10,043 bases of DNA from an uncultured Parabacteroides sp. (lineage in GTDB: Bacteria > Bacteroidota > Bacteroidia > Bacteroidales > Tannerellaceae). The notes under the pieces are model-generated. The model worked only from the letters and a program-made list of their open reading frames with translations, made no database searches and was not told where the DNA came from. The position numbers and the translations under genes were made by a program. Location: the NCBI GenBank assembly GCA_947074335.1, contig CAMTPG010000068.1, positions 1 through 10,043 of the forward strand, given 5' to 3'. Below are positions 6,332-10,043 of the stretch, piece by piece; the stretch's first letter is position 1, and the number at the start of each line of letters is the position of its first letter.

Positions 6332-7042
6332 ATGATAAATAGAACTGGATCGGGTTTTTTTAGCAATATCCCGGTTGTAACGAAGAATTTGATAATTATC
6401 AATTTTCTCTTTTGGATTGCTGCGCTGGTTTTACCAAAAGCTGGTATAAATCTGACTTCATTATTCGGACTGCATTTCCCGGGTGTAAAAGATTTTTATG
6501 CCTTTCAGTTCATCACCTATATGTTCATGCACGATACCCAGTCGTTCGCACATATTTTCTTTAATATGTTCGGTGTATATATGTTCGGGCGTGTACTTGA
6601 AAATGTATGGGGGCCGCGTCGGTTTTTGACATTTTATCTGATTACCGGTATCGGAGCCGGCATTACGCAGGTTGTTGTATGGTATTTCTCGCTGCAATCC
6701 TTTGCCGGCGGTCACGGCATCTCTGTTTCGCAGCTGGTAGCTCACGATCCTTCTATTAATTATCTGATCACTGTGGGTGCATCCGGTTCATTATTCGGAA
6801 TTCTGCTTGCATTTGCCATGTTGTTTCCGAATATACCATTATATTTAATGTTTATTCCGATTCCGATTAAAGCCAAATATTTCGTTATATTTTATGGTAT
6901 AGCCGAACTCTATATGGGTGTAGCCAATTACAATGGCGATACCGTGGCTCATTTTGCCCATTTAGGCGGAATGATCTTTGGATTTTTCATGGTTTATTAC
7001 TGGAAAAAGAAAGATAAAGATAATGGCAGATATTTTTATTAA
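6332..7042 (+). CDS. Rhomboid-family intramembrane serine protease (1)
   Basis: Rhomboids cut transmembrane substrates within or near the membrane using a Ser-His dyad. This 236-residue protein has about six hydrophobic segments (near 18-35, 55-85, 98-120, 145-167, 170-195 and 205-223). The motifs are complete: HIFFN (74-78) in helix 2, GPRRF (94-98), the active site GASGSLFG (149-156) with catalytic S151, and AHLGGMIFG (209-217) with H210 as partner. It starts 22 bp after a -7 promoter box and its 3' end overlaps the next rhomboid gene by 20 bp, implying translational coupling. The C-terminus is short and lysine-rich (WKKKDKDNGR), presumably cytoplasmic. Bacterial substrates are mostly unknown, so its target cannot be named. 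An active protease is likely on motif grounds. Confidence 0.93.
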   Translation: MINRTGSGFFSNIPVVTKNLIIINFLFWIAALVLPKAGINLTSLFGLHFPGVKDFYAFQFITYMFMHDTQSFAHIFFNMFGVYMFGRVLENVWGPRRFLTFYLITGIGAGITQVVVWYFSLQSFAGGHGISVSQLVAHDPSINYLITVGASGSLFGILLAFAMLFPNIPLYLMFIPIPIKAKYFVIFYGIAELYMGVANYNGDTVAHFAHLGGMIFGFFMVYYWKKKDKDNGRYFY

Positions 7043-7901
7043 CCTCAAACGCACATTCAAATCGGGCAATATACTGGCCAAACTGATTTATATCAATGCC
7101 GGTATTTTTATTCTGGTGAAACTGCTCAGTATTCTTCTCACCTTGTTTAATCTGGGCGGAGCGCCGTTTCTGGTCTATCTGCAAATGCCCTCTTCGCCGT
7201 TGCTGTTGCTTTACCGGCCGTGGACTATTATTACCTATATGTTCACCCATTATGATTTTCTGCATATTTTATTTAATATGCTCTGGTTGTACTGGTTTGG
7301 CGGTCTGTTTCTGAACTTCTTCAACGAAAAACAATTAGGAGGTATTTATATTCTGGGCGGCATTGCCGGCGGTCTGTTGTTTCTGCTGTCATACAATCTG
7401 TTTCCTTTCTTTCAGGCCGTTTCGGGGTCCAGTTATCTGATGGGCGCATCGGCCTCGGTGATGGCTGTTGTTTTTGCCGTCTCCTTTTACCGGAAAGATC
7501 TGGAGATACAATTGTTTCTCTTCGGACGCATCAAATTGATCTATCTGGCTCTTTTTACATTTGCCATTGATTTTCTGTCGATTATATCCAGCAATGCCGG
7601 CGGTCATATTGCACATATCGGCGGAGCACTTTTCGGAATCTGGTTTGCCGCACGCATAAAGAAAGGAAAAGATCTTACAGCACCGATGAATCGTGTTATC
7701 GACTGGTTTGTGAATTTGGGCAAACGTAAACCCAAAATGCGTGTAACTTATAAACGTACCGAGACAGATTACGAATACAATGCCCGCAAACATCGTCGCG
7801 AAGCGGATATCGATGCGATCCTGGATAAACTGAAACGTTCCGGTTACGACAGTTTGTCGGCCGATGAAAAGAAAAAACTCTTTGATGCCAGCAAAAAATG
7901 A
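7023..7901 (+). CDS. Rhomboid-family membrane protein (2) with DUF6576-like C-terminal tail
   Basis: A second, distinct rhomboid of 292 residues from the ATG at 7023. An in-frame ATG at 6978 would extend the overlap with the first gene to 65 bp and add the unusual leader MDFSWFITGKRKIKI, so the internal start is preferred. Motifs: HILFN (81-85), GASAS (141-145) with presumed nucleophile S143, and HIAHIGG (195-201) with H198. The residue after the serine is alanine instead of the glycine usual in GxSG; activity is therefore plausible but less certain than for its neighbour. After the last helix (about 195-211) comes a basic cytosolic tail of some 80 residues ending in IDAILDKLKRSGYDSLSADE (263-282), a helix-turn-helix-like acidic/basic segment resembling DUF6576 tails of Bacteroidota rhomboids. 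Its stop overlaps the next start as ATGA. Two adjacent different rhomboids suggest a shared pathway or a heteromeric arrangement. Confidence 0.88.
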   Translation: MADIFINLKRTFKSGNILAKLIYINAGIFILVKLLSILLTLFNLGGAPFLVYLQMPSSPLLLLYRPWTIITYMFTHYDFLHILFNMLWLYWFGGLFLNFFNEKQLGGIYILGGIAGGLLFLLSYNLFPFFQAVSGSSYLMGASASVMAVVFAVSFYRKDLEIQLFLFGRIKLIYLALFTFAIDFLSIISSNAGGHIAHIGGALFGIWFAARIKKGKDLTAPMNRVIDWFVNLGKRKPKMRVTYKRTETDYEYNARKHRREADIDAILDKLKRSGYDSLSADEKKKLFDASKK

Positions 7902-9013
7902 GTGAACGATTTAAAGTGATCAGACTTTTTTTCCATTCGGTTGTGGGATTAATTAATCTGGCAGCTTTAATTTTGCTTGTTATTTCAGCTTTTTCGGATC
8001 AGTTTTCGCCTTTTCGTCATATTATTTTTGCATACCTCGGACTGGCATTCCCGATTCTTTTTATCATTAACTGCTGTTTTCTGTTGTATTGGCTCTGTCT
8101 GCGCAAATGGATCATTGTCATCTGTATTGTGCTGGCTTTCTTTGTCTGCCGTGATGCAATCACCGCCTCCTTTCCGATGCGTATTTCACGCAAAGAGATA
8201 CCTGTCGAAAATAAGATCAAAGTATTGACCTATAATGTTATGGGATTCGGTTATAAAACGCATACCAAAGAGAATCCCAATGATATCATCAGCTATATTG
8301 CCCGATCGGATGCCGATATTGTCTGCCTGCAGGAATATGCCGTGGGTAAATCGGATAAAACCATAACCGAAGCGCAACTGAAAAAGGCACTGCCTATGTA
8401 TCCTTATCTGGCCGTGATTCCAACCGGCTCGTCGGGTTCACTCAAATTTGGTATAGCCGTACTCTCCAAATATCCGATCCGCAAATCGCGAAAGATCAAA
8501 TATGACAGTAAATTCAACGGCTCTTCAATTCATGAAATAGATATTAACGGGAAAAAGCTGACTTTAATTAATAATCATCTTGAATCATTTAAGCTTACAA
8601 CCGAGGATAAAAGTCATTATACCTCGTTTCTGAAGCATCTGAACTCCGAAACATTCGATGAATTAAAAAGTTCCATTCATCATAAACTCGGTCCGGCTTA
8701 TCGCATCCGTGCACGACAGGCCGAAATTATAGCCGAAGAGATTAAAAATGTAAAAACCGATTATCTGTTGGTTTGCGGTGATTTCAATGATACTCCGGTT
8801 TCGTATGCACATCGCACCATTCAGGGACCGCTTACCGATGCTTTTGGCGTAGCGGGATTTGGTCCCGGCATTACCTACAATGAAAATATGTTCTGGTTTC
8901 GTATCGATAATATTTTCTGTTCGCCCAATATGCATCCGCATCAGTGTAAAGTAGATAAAGTGCGTTATTCGGATCATTATCCGGTTTGGAGTGTGATTGA
9001 ACTGACCGACTAA
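7898..9013 (+). CDS. Membrane-anchored endonuclease/exonuclease/phosphatase (EEP) family protein
   Basis: EEP-fold enzymes (DNase I, exonuclease III, sphingomyelinase, inositol phosphatases) hydrolyse phosphoesters with a metal ion. The 371 residues have three hydrophobic segments (about 9-31, 42-67, 70-85), then the EEP domain from about 105 to the end. Catalytic motifs are all present: TYNVMGF (111-117, N113), LQE (144-146, metal-binding E146), NNHLES (225-230, H227), GDFNDTP (294-300, D295 and N297), RIDNIF (335-340, D337) and SDHYPV (358-363, D359 and H360). The positions of the membrane segments suggest the catalytic domain may face the periplasm, but topology is not decided. The start overlaps the rhomboid 2 stop by 4 bp (ATGA), so expression is coupled. 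Substrate could be nucleic acid, a phospholipid or a phosphorylated sugar; sequence alone does not say. Confidence 0.92.
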   Translation: MSERFKVIRLFFHSVVGLINLAALILLVISAFSDQFSPFRHIIFAYLGLAFPILFIINCCFLLYWLCLRKWIIVICIVLAFFVCRDAITASFPMRISRKEIPVENKIKVLTYNVMGFGYKTHTKENPNDIISYIARSDADIVCLQEYAVGKSDKTITEAQLKKALPMYPYLAVIPTGSSGSLKFGIAVLSKYPIRKSRKIKYDSKFNGSSIHEIDINGKKLTLINNHLESFKLTTEDKSHYTSFLKHLNSETFDELKSSIHHKLGPAYRIRARQAEIIAEEIKNVKTDYLLVCGDFNDTPVSYAHRTIQGPLTDAFGVAGFGPGITYNENMFWFRIDNIFCSPNMHPHQCKVDKVRYSDHYPVWSVIELTD

Positions 9014-9046
9014 AAAACAGCTGCCCCGAAAATCAGGACAGCTGTT
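9012..9046. terminator. Probable bidirectional terminator between convergent genes
   Basis: An 8-bp inverted repeat (AACAGCTG at 9016-9023, CAGCTGTT at 9039-9046) encloses a 15-nt loop that can add two more pairs beyond one mismatch. Leftward it runs into a six-T tract (A run 9012-9017 on the plus strand), good for the DUF4468 transcript. Rightward the tail is only moderately T-rich, so termination of the EEP transcript may be weaker. The stem begins 2 bp after the EEP stop. Confidence 0.7.
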
Positions 9047-9093
9047 CTACCTTATTATAATGTTGTTTTATCAACGGAAAGAATGACTCTTAT

Positions 9094-9651
9094 TCAATCC
9101 GCTTCGTTTATCGCCTTCATAATATCGGCAAATAATCCTTCTGCAAAAAAGAATGTAGCATTGCAAAACAATTTAGGATCCTTAATAATCGGAATGGTAT
9201 TGCTGGCACCGTCGTTGGCAATTACACTTTCGGCGGTATAGGTTTTATATTTCTTCTCATTTTTCGGATCATACTGATAGGAGATATTGGTAACTTCGGC
9301 CGTATATCCGGAATTGGTACAATGCATATTCAGGCGATATTTAACCAGTGTTTTCTCTGTATCATTCAGCAGAATTTCTATTTTTGAGCTGATGGCAATT
9401 GTTCCGTTTGTTTTATTGGAAGTCACATTCGAGTTAAATACATCTTTGCCATAGTTCTCGCGCGCCCAATTGGCCAGGATATCGAAAATGCGCGATTTAT
9501 CCAGCTCTTTTACCTGTACTTCATCCTGATAACATACTTTCCCGTTTTTCATCGGTGCACATCCCGATACACTACCCTGATTTCCCTGGGCAAAAACTGC
9601 CGATAACGAAACAGAAAGCAAGCCGATTAAAAATAGAACTCTCTTTTTCAT
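9094..9651 (-). CDS. Secreted DUF4468 domain protein (function unknown)
   Basis: From the ATG at 9651 (MKKRVLFLIG) the protein has 185 residues. A signal peptide is clear: basic start, hydrophobic 5-19, and a likely cleavage after AVFA (residue 21, before Q22), so the protein is exported, probably to the periplasm. The body fits DUF4468, a Bacteroidota-rich family predicted to have a TBP-like fold: GKVCYQDEVQVKELDKSRIF (37-56) followed by WARENYG (62-68) is the typical opening, then alternating strands to about 125 and a helical C-terminal end. The mature part has four cysteines (C31, C40, C111, C163), which could form disulfides. An ATG at 9669 would overlap the preceding gene and add a non-signal-like MDKIKS, so the later start is preferred. 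It is 5 bp after the unrecognised gene upstream and cotranscribed with it. Function is unknown. Confidence 0.82.
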   Translation of the reverse strand: MKKRVLFLIGLLSVSLSAVFAQGNQGSVSGCAPMKNGKVCYQDEVQVKELDKSRIFDILANWARENYGKDVFNSNVTSNKTNGTIAISSKIEILLNDTEKTLVKYRLNMHCTNSGYTAEVTNISYQYDPKNEKKYKTYTAESVIANDGASNTIPIIKDPKLFCNATFFFAEGLFADIMKAINEAD

Positions 9652-9656
9652 GCTTT

Positions 9657-10043
9657 TTATTTTATCCATACATTAATAATTTCTCCCACTATCGCCGCTT
9701 TCGAGCCTTCGGGTGTTTCGCCCTGTTTGTTACATTCCATGATAAACCAGGCATCACCGGCATCATCTGTTTTAAAGAATGAAAGCAGGAAAGGTTTGTT
9801 GTTTTCAAGTTGCTTATAAACAGCACTGTTTGTGTCGAGTTCGATGGTCGCAATGGTTTTACCAAACAGATTACCCACACCTTTCCAGCTTACAGCTGTT
9901 TCGGTTACGTCGTTTGCTTCGGGTAATGAGATCTGCAAAGAACTTTCCGGTAAGAGCTGCAACAACGTGGCCGGAATGGCAGCTGCATTTAAAGCGGTAT
10001 AACCGGCCATTTCGGTGGTGGCAGCCGGTGCTGTTATTACAGC
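9657..10043 (-). CDS. Unrecognised protein, C-terminal 128 residues (cut by window edge)
   Basis: The frame is open from the right window edge to the TAA at 9657, giving 128 residues (11 before the Met at 10010), so the true start is most likely outside. I do not recognise the family. The visible part is soluble, with no transmembrane segment: an alanine/threonine/proline-rich beginning (about 1-25, AVITAPAATTEMAGYTALNA), then alternating hydrophobic/polar strands containing WKGVGNLFGKTIATIEL, a middle FLLSFFKTDDAGDAWFIMECN and the final EIINVWIK. The pattern suggests a mostly beta domain ending at a strand. It stops 5 bp before the signal-peptide-bearing DUF4468 gene and is surely in the same transcript, which suggests a related role. 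The missing N-terminus would show whether it too is exported. Confidence 0.7.
   Translation of the reverse strand, partial: AVITAPAATTEMAGYTALNAAAIPATLLQLLPESSLQISLPEANDVTETAVSWKGVGNLFGKTIATIELDTNSAVYKQLENNKPFLLSFFKTDDAGDAWFIMECNKQGETPEGSKAAIVGEIINVWIK

Noticed and set aside
7389..7793. Minus-strand 134-codon frame opposite rhomboid 2
   Set aside because: It is a shadow of the rhomboid coding frame and has no recognisable features or promoter.
1..10043. tRNA, CRISPR array, insertion sequence, toxin-antitoxin or other defence genes
   Set aside because: I looked on both strands and saw no cloverleaf-like stretch, regularly spaced repeats, transposase or defence-type motifs; all long frames are explained by the listed genes.

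Overview
The window looks like a housekeeping stretch of a chromosome from the phylum Bacteroidota, most likely order Bacteroidales. Three things point there. Promoters carry the Bacteroides-type TAnnTTTG -7 box, once with a correctly spaced TTTG -33 box. Start codons lack Shine-Dalgarno sequences and follow AT-rich leaders. The gene content is typical: HU next to a rhomboid pair, a DUF4468 protein, a GH16 lipoprotein and a SufS-type desulfurase. I see no RNA gene, insertion sequence, CRISPR array or phage gene. The base composition I can judge by eye is even throughout.

Left part, all leftward (minus strand). HU (6143-5871) has its own promoter and terminator. Next comes a transcription unit of argS (5700-3907), a ferritin-like/VIT membrane protein (3893-3018) and a GH16 lipoprotein (2967-2143), closed by a 12-bp hairpin terminator. 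A further unit of sufS (1980-763), a VanZ-like membrane protein (759-352) and rnhB (341 to beyond the left edge) follows, with gaps of 3 and 10 bp. rnhB is cut by the window edge, so only its N-terminal 113 residues are present.

Middle-right, rightward (plus strand). Divergent from HU is a tightly coupled operon of rhomboid protease 1 (6332-7042), rhomboid 2 with a soluble C-terminal tail (7023-7901) and a membrane-anchored endonuclease/exonuclease/phosphatase-family protein (7898-9013). The genes overlap by 20 and 4 bp. Rhomboid 2 has GASA instead of GASG at the active-site serine.

Right end, leftward. A secreted DUF4468 protein (9651-9094) lies 5 bp downstream of an unrecognised protein whose C-terminal 128 residues are in the window. 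A hairpin between the convergent EEP and DUF4468 genes probably ends transcription in both directions.

I found no clear new multi-gene system. The points most worth checking are the rhomboid pair and its EEP partner, the ferritin-like domain whose two expected ExxH sites look altered, and the unidentified right-edge protein paired with DUF4468.
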